DNA from: an uncultured Acidimicrobiales bacterium
GTDB taxonomy: Bacteria > Actinomycetota > Acidimicrobiia > Acidimicrobiales > SZUA-35
Length of the DNA: 64,000 nucleotides
Direction: 5' to 3'
Assembly (NCBI GenBank): GCA_937997485.1
Contig: CALKTH010000034.1
Span: 1 to 64,000, forward strand
This document shows, in pieces, positions 32,669-43,050 of this stretch; position 1 is the first letter of the stretch; every line of letters starts with the position of its first letter. The notes under the pieces are model-generated. The model did no database searches. It had not been told where the DNA came from and was given only the letters and a program-made list of their open reading frames with translations. A program made the translations under genes and the position numbers.

Positions 32669-32726
32669 GTGCCCGCACGTATTGGGTGCACGCGGACATC
32701 AAGATCGAGGTGTGCGGGCACCCAAT
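32669..32726. terminator. mutually exclusive hairpins between convergent genes
   Basis: Arm A GTGCCCGCAC (32669-32678) can pair with GTGCGGGCAC (32712-32721). Arm B ATTGGGTGC (32681-32689) can pair with GCACCCAAT (32718-32726). The two downstream arms share four bases, so only one stem can form fully. The site lies between the GH1-like gene and the convergent MoxR-type gene. Confidence 0.6.
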
Positions 32727-32766
32727 GTCGCCAGCGGCGGGGCGGGCTCAGGTTCAAAGAGCTGGA

Positions 32767-34167
32767 TCAGGCGCGCCCGCGGTAGCTGGCTCGGGTGCCG
32801 ACGCTGTCTTTGTTCAGTCGCTTCGACAGGTGGAGGCCCTCGAGAACGAACTCGATGGCTGAGGCCTGCATGGCGGGACTGTTGTCGTCGGCGCAAAGGG
32901 CAGCAACCGGGCCAGCGAGCTCGGGGACTTGCGCAAGCAGGTCGGCGTAGTCGGTGCTCGGCATGTCGTCGCCGGTGCTGGCCATGACGTCGCCTTCGAA
33001 CGCATCCACCACCTGGCGCACGCCTTCGCCGGCGACCGTGTTCTTGAACACGGTGAGCACGGCGGAGCGAAGCAGATGATCGATGACCTGCCCGTCCCGG
33101 CCTTCGTCGAGCGACTCGATCTCGATCTTGCCTGCGGTGGAGGCGATGAGGGCGTCGAGATCGCAGACTCGTGGCACAACGTCGTCCTCGCCCACCTTGA
33201 GCGAGCGGCGAAGGGCGGCAGCAGCGAGGGTCTCGAGGTTCGAGACCGTGAGGCGGACCGACACACCGGAGCGCTGGTTGATGTGAGAGCTGTCGCGGGC
33301 GAGGTGGGTGAAGGTGGAGATGAGCTCCTTCATGAAGTCCGGAATCCGCACGTTCGCGTCGGCCGGGATCTCGGCCTCCTGATCGGCGATCTCCATCTCG
33401 GTCGCGATCTCGAGCGGGTAGTGGGTGCGGATCTGCGCCCCGAAGCGGTCCTTCAGCGGCGTGATCATCCGTCCGCGGTTGGTGTAGTCCTCCGGGTTGG
33501 CGGAGGCCACGAGCATGACATCGAGTGGGAGGCGGACCTTGTAACCACGTACCTGTACGTCGCGCTCCTCGAGCACGTTCAACAGGCCAACCTGGATGCG
33601 CTCGGCGAGGTCGGGCAGTTCGTTGATGGCAAAGACGCCACGGTTGGTGCGAGGCACGAGTCCGTAGTGGAGGGTGAGCTCGTCGGAGAGATAGCGGCCC
33701 TCGGCGACCTTGATGGGGTCCACCTCACCGATGAGGTCGGCGATCGAGGTGTCGGGCGTAGCGAGCTTCTCGCCGAAGCGATCGTCTCGGTGGACCCAGT
33801 CGATCTTGGTGTCGTCGCCATACTCGGCGACGAGGTCCTTCGCGTACTGCGAGATTGGCTCGAGCGGATCGTCGTTGATCTCTGATCCAGCGATGATCGG
33901 CATGTACTCGTCGAGCAGGCCGGTCAGCGAGCGGATGATTCGGGTCTTCGCCTGGCCTCGTTCACCGAGAAGGACGATGTCGTGGCCGGCAAGAACGGCG
34001 TGTTCCATCTGAGGAACGACGGTGTCCTCGTAACCCATCACCCCAGGGAAGAGCGTTTCGTTCGCCTTCATGCGAGTGATCGCATTCTGGCGGAGCTCCT
34101 CCTTGATGGTCCGCGAGGTCCAACCTGTGGCCTTCAGGCCGCCGAGTGTGTCTGGTCGATCGGTCAC
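32767..34167 (-). CDS. MoxR-type AAA+ ATPase (Mg-chelatase ChlI-like)
   Basis: This 466-residue protein has Walker A GERGQAKT near residue 60, a Walker B-like GVFAINELPDL near residue 170 and the sensor and arginine-finger region LVASANPEDYTNRGRMITPL. It is of the same type as M. tuberculosis Rv0958 and should work with a VWA protein (27807-29831 here). Such pairs remodel or metallate target proteins. The GTG at 34167 is leaderless, with TAGGGT seven bases upstream. Divergent from the GH2-like gene. Confidence 0.92.
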   Translation of the reverse strand: MTDRPDTLGGLKATGWTSRTIKEELRQNAITRMKANETLFPGVMGYEDTVVPQMEHAVLAGHDIVLLGERGQAKTRIIRSLTGLLDEYMPIIAGSEINDDPLEPISQYAKDLVAEYGDDTKIDWVHRDDRFGEKLATPDTSIADLIGEVDPIKVAEGRYLSDELTLHYGLVPRTNRGVFAINELPDLAERIQVGLLNVLEERDVQVRGYKVRLPLDVMLVASANPEDYTNRGRMITPLKDRFGAQIRTHYPLEIATEMEIADQEAEIPADANVRIPDFMKELISTFTHLARDSSHINQRSGVSVRLTVSNLETLAAAALRRSLKVGEDDVVPRVCDLDALIASTAGKIEIESLDEGRDGQVIDHLLRSAVLTVFKNTVAGEGVRQVVDAFEGDVMASTGDDMPSTDYADLLAQVPELAGPVAALCADDNSPAMQASAIEFVLEGLHLSKRLNKDSVGTRASYRGRA

Positions 34168-34174
34168 CTTCGGG

Positions 34175-34180
34175 ACCCTA
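34175..34180 (-). promoter_or_regulatory. -10 element for leaderless MoxR-type gene
   Basis: TAGGGT on the minus strand, then CCCGAAG, then the GTG at 34167. Confidence 0.55.
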
Positions 34181-34241
34181 GTACCACCCCATGGGGTGCT
34201 GACCAACGGGCATCTGAGTCTCTCGTCCCGAGCCGACGTTG

Positions 34242-34247
34242 TAGGGT
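34242..34247 (+). promoter_or_regulatory. -10 element for leaderless GH2-like gene
   Basis: TAGGGT, then CCAGAACC, then the ATG at 34256. It is the same hexamer as the divergent MoxR-type promoter. Confidence 0.5.
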
Positions 34248-34255
34248 CCAGAACC

Positions 34256-36472
34256 ATGTCCTCGCCCACCCCTCGCACCACTGATCTCAGCGGTCCGTGG
34301 CGAGCGGCGGCGCTCAGCGGCGAGCTGCACCGGTCGGGTGCTGATCCGGACCTGGACGACAGCTCCTGGGCCACTGTGCAGGTACCCGGGCATTGGGGTT
34401 CACAAGAGTCTTTTGCCGAAAGCAGCGGACCGATTCTCTACCGGCGTTCGTTCGAACACGAGGGCCCTGCGGGGAACGAGCGGGTCTGGCTTCAGCTCGA
34501 TGGCGTGTTGGCTCAGTCGGATGTGTGGCTCGACGGCTCCTATGTCGGCGACACGATCGGCTACTTCGTCCCGCACCGCTTCGAGATCACCGATGCGTGC
34601 CGGCTGCGGACAGAACATTCGCTGGCCGTCGAGGTCTCCTGTCCCGATCAACCGTCTGAGGGCAGTGACGCAGAGAGTGAGGCCAAGCGGGACAAGCGAT
34701 CGCTGACCGGCAGCCTGCAAACCGGCCCGCTGGCGCCCCCCGGCTCACCGGGTGGCATCTGGCAGCCGGTGCGAACCGTCACCACCGGCCCCGTCGCCAT
34801 TCGGCACAGCCGCCTGCTCTGCACCGCGGCGAACGCAGAGCACGCAGAGCTGAGCGTTCGCCTGGTGTTGGATGCCAAGGAGGCGGGCGAGGTTCGCATC
34901 GATACCAGCGTCACCGGCCCAGCGGGGGTCGCGGCCGGCGGTGGAACACAGACCCACACGGTGGCGGGTGGCGAGAACCGGATCGAGTGGAGTGTTCCAA
35001 TCGGCGACCCGAAGCTGTGGTGGCCGGCCTCCATGGGCGAGCAGCCGCTGTACGAGGTTGCCGTGGCCGTGCGAACCGACGACGGCACCGGCTCCAGCGA
35101 GTTGACCACCAGCGACCGCAAGCATTGGCGTACCGGCTTGCGAACCGTCGAGATGGACAATCTCGTGTGGCGGGTGAACGGCGAGCGTCTGTTCGTGAAG
35201 GGTGTGAGCCTCGGGCCACAGAGCCGGTTCCTCGGAGCCCTCAGCGCCGAGCAGATCGAGCGAGACATTCGTTCCGCCCGCGATGCCGGCCTCGACATGG
35301 TGCGAGTGCACGGCCACGTCGCCCGGCCCGAGTTGTACGCCGAGGCCAATCGAGCTGGCCTCCTTCTGTGGCAGGATCTCCCCCTCGTCGGCGGCTATGC
35401 GACCAGCACCCGCAAGGCGGCGCGGTTCATCGCCCGTGAAGCCGTGGATCTTCTCGGCCACCATCCGTCGGTTGCCGTGTGGTGTGGGCACGACGAGCCA
35501 AACGGCGCCCCGCTGCCGAAGCCGCGAGGCGCATCAGAGCCACTGCAGGCCGTGGGCCGGACACTCGGCCGCCACATCATGCCCAGCTGGAATCGCACCA
35601 TGCTTGACCCCCTGCTGCGGCGCGAGCTCCGCACCGGTGATGAGACGCGGCCCGTGATCACGCGATCAGGCAGCCTGCCGTTCCTTACGGAGCAGTCGGG
35701 CTCCGACACGCATCTTTGGCTCGGATGGAGAACCGGCGCTCACGAAGACCTCGCTGAGGTGTTGCGGAGCTGGCCTCGCCTCGGAGCCTTCCTCGGGGGG
35801 TTCGGTTCACAGTCGGTCCCCATCAGCGACTGGGCTGGCGAGGAGCCGTCCTGGGCGACGGCGGAGACGGGTTCGTTCGAGCGCTACCTGCATCGCCAGG
35901 CGTACGCCGATGGCGAGAGTTGGGCGGCGGCCACGCAGGCGTACCAGGCCGACCTGATTCGCTCGCAGATCGAAACGATGCGGCGGTTGAAGTACCGACC
36001 GTCTGGCGGGTTCTGCCTCATGGCCCTGGCCGATGCGGAAGCCGACGGCGGGTTCGGTGTGCTCGATCACAAACGCAACCCGAAGGCGGCATACGACGCG
36101 TTGGTCGACGCGTGCCGTCCGGTGATTGTCGTGGCCGACGCACCGCCCAGCATCACCACCCCCGGGTCCGAGATGGCACTGGCTGTTCACGCTGTGAGCG
36201 ATCTGCGTACCCGAGTGGACCGTGTGACGGTGACCGCACGAGCCACGTGCAGGGACTGGCAACACGAACAGAAGTGGGAGGGCGCCTTGGCGCCGGACCG
36301 CTGCGATTTCATCGGGACGCTGTCGTTCACGGTGCCGGAAATCAACGGTGTGCTCGTCATCGATGTCGAGCTGCGGGACCACGAGCAGGGTGGCCGAGCG
36401 GCCACCAACCGGTACCAAACCGTGGTGATTCCGGCAGCTGAGGCGGGCGCTTCGCCTTCACTGGTCCGCTGA
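34256..36472 (+). CDS. GH2-like (beta-mannosidase-type) protein lacking the nucleophile
   Basis: This 738-residue protein has the GH2 order: jelly-roll sugar-binding domain (LSGPWRAA, VPGHWG, LDGVLAQSDVWLDGSYVG), Ig-like domain (WWPASMGEQPLYEVAV), TIM barrel (GLRTVEMDN, FVKGVSLGPQ) and a C-terminal beta domain. The acid/base region reads VAVWCGHDEPN and keeps its glutamate. The nucleophile region, SEFGxQS in beta-mannosidases, reads LGGFGSQS: the glutamate codon is GGG. Like the GH1-like neighbour it therefore looks unable to hydrolyse glycosides normally. No signal peptide is seen, so it is probably cytoplasmic. The start is a leaderless ATG. Confidence 0.82.
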   Translation: MSSPTPRTTDLSGPWRAAALSGELHRSGADPDLDDSSWATVQVPGHWGSQESFAESSGPILYRRSFEHEGPAGNERVWLQLDGVLAQSDVWLDGSYVGDTIGYFVPHRFEITDACRLRTEHSLAVEVSCPDQPSEGSDAESEAKRDKRSLTGSLQTGPLAPPGSPGGIWQPVRTVTTGPVAIRHSRLLCTAANAEHAELSVRLVLDAKEAGEVRIDTSVTGPAGVAAGGGTQTHTVAGGENRIEWSVPIGDPKLWWPASMGEQPLYEVAVAVRTDDGTGSSELTTSDRKHWRTGLRTVEMDNLVWRVNGERLFVKGVSLGPQSRFLGALSAEQIERDIRSARDAGLDMVRVHGHVARPELYAEANRAGLLLWQDLPLVGGYATSTRKAARFIAREAVDLLGHHPSVAVWCGHDEPNGAPLPKPRGASEPLQAVGRTLGRHIMPSWNRTMLDPLLRRELRTGDETRPVITRSGSLPFLTEQSGSDTHLWLGWRTGAHEDLAEVLRSWPRLGAFLGGFGSQSVPISDWAGEEPSWATAETGSFERYLHRQAYADGESWAAATQAYQADLIRSQIETMRRLKYRPSGGFCLMALADAEADGGFGVLDHKRNPKAAYDALVDACRPVIVVADAPPSITTPGSEMALAVHAVSDLRTRVDRVTVTARATCRDWQHEQKWEGALAPDRCDFIGTLSFTVPEINGVLVIDVELRDHEQGGRAATNRYQTVVIPAAEAGASPSLVR

Positions 36473-36544
36473 GCGCTCGGTTCGCTGCAGATTCCCTTCG
36501 ATCCTCGATCCATTGAGACGGGAAGCACACGCGCTCAGGTTGGG

Positions 36545-36570
36545 TTGACGCCTCCTGGCGCGGCTACCGT
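36545..36570 (+). promoter_or_regulatory. tentative promoter for sdhCAB
   Basis: TACCGT at 36565-36570 is a fair -10. The nearest -35-like sequence, TTGACG at 36545-36550, gives a short 14-base spacer. The gap 36473-36632 holds nothing else clear; AGAGG at 36621-36625 is the probable sdhC ribosome-binding site. Confidence 0.3.
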
Positions 36571-36632
36571 GCTTTCCGCTCTTACTTCACTTCCGCGCCT
36601 GAGCGAGCGCGGCCAGCCCGAGAGGTCCTGCA

Positions 36633-37433
36633 GTGGCAACGCCCACGATCAGTACACGTCCTTCCAGTCCGACACCACGGCCGAAGAAGAAGGAACTCCC
36701 CTATCCGCTGAACATCTACCAAACGGCGGTTGGCAAGAAGTGGGTCATGGCCGTGACCGGCATTGGCCTGCTCGGCTTCGTGTTCGCCCACATGCTTGGC
36801 AACCTGAAGATCTTCATCGGCGAAGTGGAGGAAGACGGTGTCCTCGTGCAGGACATCGACGTCTACGCCGAGTTCCTCCGAGAGATCGGCGAGCCGTTGT
36901 TCCCCCACGGTTCGGTGCTCTGGCTCATGCGATTGGGCCTGATCGCCATGTTCGCCCTCCACATCCACGCCGCCTACACGCTGAACAAGCTCAACAACTC
37001 GAGCAACGTTCGCTACCAACAGAAGACCGACTGGCTGGCCTCGAACTTCGCCTCACGCACCATGCGCTACACGGGCCCGATCATGCTGGCCTACATCATC
37101 TGGCATCTCGCCGATCTCACATGGGGCTTCACCGATGCGCTGTACTCCAACGACGGAGCAGCTGGGCCCGCCACCGGCGAATGGCATCACGGCGACGTGT
37201 ACGCCAACCTCCACGGCTCGCTCGGCAACCCCATCTCAGCGATCATCTACATCGTGGCCAACATGGCGTTGGCCCTTCACATCTTCCATGGGGCGTGGAG
37301 CATGTTCCAGAGCCTCGGGATCAACAATCCTCGTTACAACGCCGCTCGTCGGTACTTCGCAGCCGGGTTCGCCGGGCTGATCTTCGTCGGAAACGTGAGC
37401 ATCGTCATCGCCACCATGGCTGACTGGGTCTGA
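36633..37433 (+). CDS. sdhC: succinate dehydrogenase cytochrome b subunit
   Basis: This 266-residue membrane anchor has about five transmembrane helices (for example VMAVTGIGLLGFVFAHMLG and IMLAYIIWHLADLTWGF) with several histidines in helices suitable for haem ligation (AHML, ALHIHAAY, IIWHL, LHIFHG). It is of the single-polypeptide b558 type found in Bacillus and in mycobacterial Sdh1, not the separate SdhC/SdhD type. The start is a GTG with AGAGG upstream. It is the first gene of sdhCAB and ends nine bases before sdhA. Confidence 0.94.
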   Translation: MATPTISTRPSSPTPRPKKKELPYPLNIYQTAVGKKWVMAVTGIGLLGFVFAHMLGNLKIFIGEVEEDGVLVQDIDVYAEFLREIGEPLFPHGSVLWLMRLGLIAMFALHIHAAYTLNKLNNSSNVRYQQKTDWLASNFASRTMRYTGPIMLAYIIWHLADLTWGFTDALYSNDGAAGPATGEWHHGDVYANLHGSLGNPISAIIYIVANMALALHIFHGAWSMFQSLGINNPRYNAARRYFAAGFAGLIFVGNVSIVIATMADWV

Positions 37434-37442
37434 GGAAAAGAA

Positions 37443-39371
<1,929 letters not shown>

Positions 39372-39379
39372 GAGTATCT

Positions 39380-40156
39380 GTGAGCGCCAACACACTCAGC
39401 CTGACCCTTCAGATCTGGCGTCAAGAGGGGCCCAACACGACGGGTGCCTTCGAAACGCACAACGTCTCGGGCATTCCGGACGACGCTTCCTTCTTGGAGA
39501 TGCTCGATGTCCTCAACGAGAACTTGATCGAGGCCGGCAAGATCCCGATCGAGTTCCCGCACGACTGCCGTGAGGGCATCTGCGGAACCTGCGGCGTCAT
39601 GATCAACGGACGAGCCCATGGGCAAGAGAAGGGCACCGCCGTGTGCCAGCTCCACATGCGCAAGTTCAACGACGGCGACACCATCGCCATCGAGCCGTGG
39701 CGGGCCACCGCCTTCCCCGTGATCAAGGACCTCGTCGTCGACCGGTCCGCTCTCGACCACATCGTGGCCTCCGGCGGCTTCGTCTCTGCTCCCACCGGCA
39801 CCGCTGCGGACGCCAACGACACGCCGATTCCGAAGGAAGTGGCCGACTCGGCCATGGACGCTGCCGCCTGCATCGGCTGTGGAGCCTGCGTTGCCGCCTG
39901 CCCGAACTCGGCAGGCCAACTCTTCACGAGCGCCAAGCTGTGGCACCTCAACTCGCTGCCTCAGGGTCAGCCTGAGCGGTTCCGACGCACCGAGGCAATG
40001 GTCGACACCATGGAGAGCTTCTTCGGCTCCTGCACCAACCACGGCGAATGCTCCGAGGCGTGCCCCAAGGAAATCAGCCTCGACTTCATCGCTTACATGA
40101 ACCGGGACTACGTCAAGTCCAAGGTGTTCAACCGCAAGTTGGCAAGCCAGAAGTAG
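39380..40156 (+). CDS. sdhB: succinate dehydrogenase iron-sulfur subunit
   Basis: This 258-residue subunit carries three clusters. The [2Fe-2S] ligands lie in DCREGICGTCG with a later C (AVCQLH), the [4Fe-4S] ligands in CIGCGACVAACPN, and the [3Fe-4S] ligands in CTNHGECSEACPKEI. The GTG at 39380 follows the sdhA stop by eight bases and has GGAG at 39371-39374, inside the intergenic spacer. Downstream, three GC-rich hairpins probably end the operon. Confidence 0.97.
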   Translation: MSANTLSLTLQIWRQEGPNTTGAFETHNVSGIPDDASFLEMLDVLNENLIEAGKIPIEFPHDCREGICGTCGVMINGRAHGQEKGTAVCQLHMRKFNDGDTIAIEPWRATAFPVIKDLVVDRSALDHIVASGGFVSAPTGTAADANDTPIPKEVADSAMDAAACIGCGACVAACPNSAGQLFTSAKLWHLNSLPQGQPERFRRTEAMVDTMESFFGSCTNHGECSEACPKEISLDFIAYMNRDYVKSKVFNRKLASQK

Positions 40157-40168
40157 GTAGTCGTCCTC

Positions 40169-40248
40169 GGCGGCTTCGCCGCCTGCGGCGAGTTCTCTGT
40201 ACGTCCCGGGCTTCGCCCGGGGCGTTTCAGTTTTCGGGGCTGCGCCCC
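40169..40248 (+). terminator. triple GC-rich hairpin terminator of sdhCAB
   Basis: Three triloop hairpins follow sdhB: GGCGGC-TTC-GCCGCC (40169-40183), CCCGGGC-TTC-GCCCGGG (40205-40221) followed by a T-rich stretch, and GGGGC-TGC-GCCCC (40236-40248). Confidence 0.75.
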
Positions 40249-40336
40249 TGCATCCCCCTCGCCACCAGCCCACCTCTGTCCCCTGTGGGTGCCTGACCCC
40301 CACCGTCAGCGCGGACGGGTGCTGGTGGCGCTGCGC

Positions 40337-40342
40337 GATACT
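40337..40342 (+). promoter_or_regulatory. possible -10 element for gene at 40350
   Basis: GATACT, then seven bases, then the ATG at 40350. It deviates from TANNNT at the first two positions. Confidence 0.35.
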
Positions 40343-40349
40343 CGTGTGC

Positions 40350-40622
40350 ATGGCCACCGTTGAAGATGTGCAAGCCGAGCTGGTGCGGATTCAGGATCTA
40401 CGGGCAACCCTTGGCGCTGATGACCTCGCAGGAAAGCACGCCTGCGACCTGCGGGTCGATCAACTTCGCCACCAGCTCAAGACCATGCAGGCCGACGCGT
40501 TGGTCGAGGCAAAGGCTGAATGGGCAGGCCGGGCCGGCAACAAGGGAAGCCACGAGCAGGACCCGGAAGCCGAAGCCGCCATGGCTGCCGCGATGATGCC
40601 CGGTGAGGGTGGCGTGCAGTAG
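40350..40622 (+). CDS. small helical protein of unknown function
   Basis: This is a 90-residue protein starting MATVEDVQAELVRIQDLRA. The first ~60 residues are amphipathic helix (LRVDQLRHQLKTMQADALVE), and the C-terminus is Gly/Met-rich (AAMMPGEGG). No signal peptide, metal motif or known domain is visible. It lies between the sdh operon and the convergent anti-sigma-like gene, ending ten bases before that gene's stop. Codon use looks like its neighbours. The reading is supported by an orderly start and the fit to the gap, but function is unknown. Confidence 0.55.
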   Translation: MATVEDVQAELVRIQDLRATLGADDLAGKHACDLRVDQLRHQLKTMQADALVEAKAEWAGRAGNKGSHEQDPEAEAAMAAAMMPGEGGVQ

Positions 40623-40632
40623 GCGATCGGCT

Positions 40633-41451
40633 CTACTCCCACCGCACCGCGAGCTCTTGCGTGCACTCCGGGAGCGTTCGCTGGTGGGTCCCATCGTGCA
40701 TGGAAATGGTGGCCGCCGCTGGCGCCTCACCATCGAGGTCGACGAAGACATCGAGCGTGTCGGCGTTTCGCATTTGGCTGTCGACCACTGCACCCCCGGG
40801 TTGCTCGTCGTGCTCGGCACTCTCGATCGCTCCGGTGTCTGGGTCGACTGGTCCAAAGGTGACCCAGTTGACCTTCGTGATCCCTGCCTCCTGGAGTCGG
40901 GCATCGAAGTCAGCAGAGGTCAAGGGCCCGTCCGGGTAGGCGCAGTGCAACCCGTGGAATGGTTGGCCCGGACCGAACACCGAAGGAGATGCCTGGTAGT
41001 CGTTACCCGCACTCGTCGCCGAGTAGACCAGGATCTCGAGTGGACCTTCGACGGCACCAAGATCAATCACGAAGCTGCCGTCTTGAAACTCGAGAGCGCC
41101 TGCGGCTTCGTTGTCGTGGCTCGACACCTCGACGACTCCCTCCAAGGACGGATGCGCCCGAAGCTGCACCACCATGGCCTCGAGGCCAGCGTCTGCCAGA
41201 TCCTGCTGGAGGCCAACAACGTCGCTGAAGTCCGGGAAGACCTCGACGAGGATCGTTCCGTCGGGCTGCTCGGTCAGTGCGTGTGCTGGGTTGCTTCCGC
41301 CGTCGGTGAGAACGAATGCCCCCGCTGCGATGAAGGCAAGCGCCGGCACGGCCAGCAATGCGCGCCGCCGAACACGCCGACGGTTGTGCTGCTCGATCCC
41401 CGAAACGAGACCGGACTTGATGGTGTCGAGATGTGTTTCAGTGAGTGTCAT
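40633..41451 (-). CDS. membrane protein, probable anti-sigma factor for the second ECF sigma
   Basis: This 272-residue protein has a basic cytoplasmic N-terminus (TIKSGLVSGIEQHNRRRVRR), one transmembrane helix at ~34-54 (ALLAVPALAFIAAGAFVLT) and an extracytoplasmic domain of ~215 residues of unknown fold. Its ATG overlaps the sigma gene stop by four bases (ATGA), the usual arrangement for sigma/anti-sigma pairs. No zinc anti-sigma motif is seen, so the role is inferred from gene order and topology. Confidence 0.6.
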   Translation of the reverse strand: MTLTETHLDTIKSGLVSGIEQHNRRRVRRRALLAVPALAFIAAGAFVLTDGGSNPAHALTEQPDGTILVEVFPDFSDVVGLQQDLADAGLEAMVVQLRAHPSLEGVVEVSSHDNEAAGALEFQDGSFVIDLGAVEGPLEILVYSATSAGNDYQASPSVFGPGQPFHGLHCAYPDGPLTSADFDARLQEAGITKVNWVTFGPVDPDTGAIESAEHDEQPGGAVVDSQMRNADTLDVFVDLDGEAPAAATISMHDGTHQRTLPECTQELAVRWE

Positions 41452-42026
41452 GGCTGATCTCCTGTTGGCGAGGGATTGGTGAGGTGGCTTTCCAGCGTGT
41501 GAAGAGCGCGGCTGACCCGAACTCGAGCGCTTCCCGGCGTGCAATCGAGATGCTCGGCAAGTTGGACGTACGACCACTGATGCCCGACTCGAAGCATCAC
41601 GGCCTCGGCGGAGGCCGCCGAGAGGTTGCCCAGGGCTCGCTTCAGTTCCGGGAGCCGCCGACGCAGCTCGTCGAGATCGTCCACTCGGCCGAACTCATCC
41701 TCCGCGGTCGAACCGATACCGAGCCGATTGCGGTACTTGGTCGAGACGCGCTCCTTGCGGAAGAACTCGTTGAGCTGCCTGGCGGCGATCGTGTACAGCC
41801 AGCCAGCGGCCCGGTCACCCGTGTCCCGATACCGCCGCCGGCTCGCAAAGGCTTCGGCGAAGGTCTCAGCTGTCAGGTCCGCAGCGAGCGCGCTGTCCGC
41901 CGTTCGTCGCGAGAAGTATCTCGAGACTTCAACTGCGTGGCGGTCGTAGAAGACACCGAAGGCAGCTGCGTCTCGGCTTGATTCCTTCAACAGCCTGGCG
42001 TCTGAGCGGGGGTCCGTGTTCGACAT
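41448..42026 (-). CDS. ECF-family RNA polymerase sigma factor
   Basis: This 192-residue sigma factor has region 2 (FGVFYDRHAVEVSRYFSRRT, LTAETFAEAFASRRRY) and region 4 (VMLRVGHQWSYVQLAEHLDC, PGSARVRVSRA). It belongs to the ECF group by size. The ATG at 42026 is chosen; a TTG directly upstream is possible. It is translationally coupled to the membrane protein gene that follows and is divergent from the DUF368 gene. Confidence 0.92.
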   Translation of the reverse strand: MSNTDPRSDARLLKESSRDAAAFGVFYDRHAVEVSRYFSRRTADSALAADLTAETFAEAFASRRRYRDTGDRAAGWLYTIAARQLNEFFRKERVSTKYRNRLGIGSTAEDEFGRVDDLDELRRRLPELKRALGNLSAASAEAVMLRVGHQWSYVQLAEHLDCTPGSARVRVSRALHTLESHLTNPSPTGDQP

Positions 42027-42130
42027 CAACCACTCAATGGGCCCATCGGCCCGAGTGTTACATCCGGCTGACCCAGCTGCATCGCTTGCACACGGGGGAC
42101 CTCACCCATCGATTGGCGAGACAGCCTCAC

Positions 42131-42136
42131 TAACCT
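42131..42136 (+). promoter_or_regulatory. -10 element for leaderless DUF368 gene
   Basis: TAACCT, then CCACCGA, then the ATG at 42144. Confidence 0.5.
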
Positions 42137-42143
42137 CCACCGA

Positions 42144-43037
42144 ATGATCGGTGTGGCCTTCCAATTCGCGCGCGGCTTCCTGATGGGTATGGCCGACATC
42201 GTTCCCGGTGTCTCCGGGGGCACGGTCGCTCTGATTCTCTCGATCTACCGGGCGCTCATCGACAACGTCCGCACCGGCGCTCATGCACTCAAGCAGTTCG
42301 TCACCGGCGACTTCGGGGGCGGCATCGAGACACTAAGGAGCGTCGATTGGTTGTTTCTCGTCCCTCTCGGCGCTGGTGTACTCACGGCGTTCGCGTTGCT
42401 TCGTCACCCAATGGAAGATCTCCTGATCGAGCGGCCCGAAGGTGTCGCTGCGGTCTTCACCGGACTCGTGATGGCCTCCTGTGTCCTGGTGTGGCGATCG
42501 CTCACGAACCGCGATCCAGTTCGCTTAGGCGTGATCGGTGGCGTCGCCATCGCCGTGTTCGTCCTGCTCGGGTTCCAAGCCGGAACGATTCAGAATCCCT
42601 CGCTCCCGCTGTTCCTCATCACCGGGGCGGTGGCCATCTGCGCCATGATCCTGCCCGGCATCTCCGGCTCATTCATCATGCTGATGTTCGGCATGTACGC
42701 CGCCGTGCTCGGTGGCTCCATCCCTGAGCTGCTCGTCTTCCTGGTGGGCGCCACGATCGGATTGGCGCTGTTCTCGTCGGTCCTCAACTGGTTGCTCGAG
42801 AACCACGAGCAGACGGTCATGGCAGCCTTGCTGGGTCTGATGATGGGCTCGATTCGAGTGCTGTGGCCGTGGCCGAACGGTGTCGGCGTGATCAGCGACG
42901 AGGCAGAGGAAGCCGTGAAGGGTACCGACCTCGCCTGGCCCACGCTGAGCCAGCTGGGTGGAGGTCTCGCACTCGCTGCTGTGGCTGCTGCCGCCACGCT
43001 CGCCATCGTGCATTTCGCTGAGGCCAAGCCCGAGTAG
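42144..43037 (+). CDS. DUF368 membrane protein, probable polyprenyl-phosphate transporter
   Basis: This 297-residue protein has about eight hydrophobic segments. It opens with the DUF368 signature RGFLMGMADIVPGVSGGTVA and has the matching inverted-repeat motif ILPGISGSFIMLMFGMY in the second half. Members of this family were recently shown to recycle undecaprenyl phosphate across the membrane for cell-wall synthesis, a job shared with DedA proteins. The start is leaderless. It is divergent from the ECF sigma gene, so a link to envelope stress is conceivable but not shown. Confidence 0.92.
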   Translation: MIGVAFQFARGFLMGMADIVPGVSGGTVALILSIYRALIDNVRTGAHALKQFVTGDFGGGIETLRSVDWLFLVPLGAGVLTAFALLRHPMEDLLIERPEGVAAVFTGLVMASCVLVWRSLTNRDPVRLGVIGGVAIAVFVLLGFQAGTIQNPSLPLFLITGAVAICAMILPGISGSFIMLMFGMYAAVLGGSIPELLVFLVGATIGLALFSSVLNWLLENHEQTVMAALLGLMMGSIRVLWPWPNGVGVISDEAEEAVKGTDLAWPTLSQLGGGLALAAVAAAATLAIVHFAEAKPE

Positions 43038-43050
43038 CTCCAGCGGGCCG

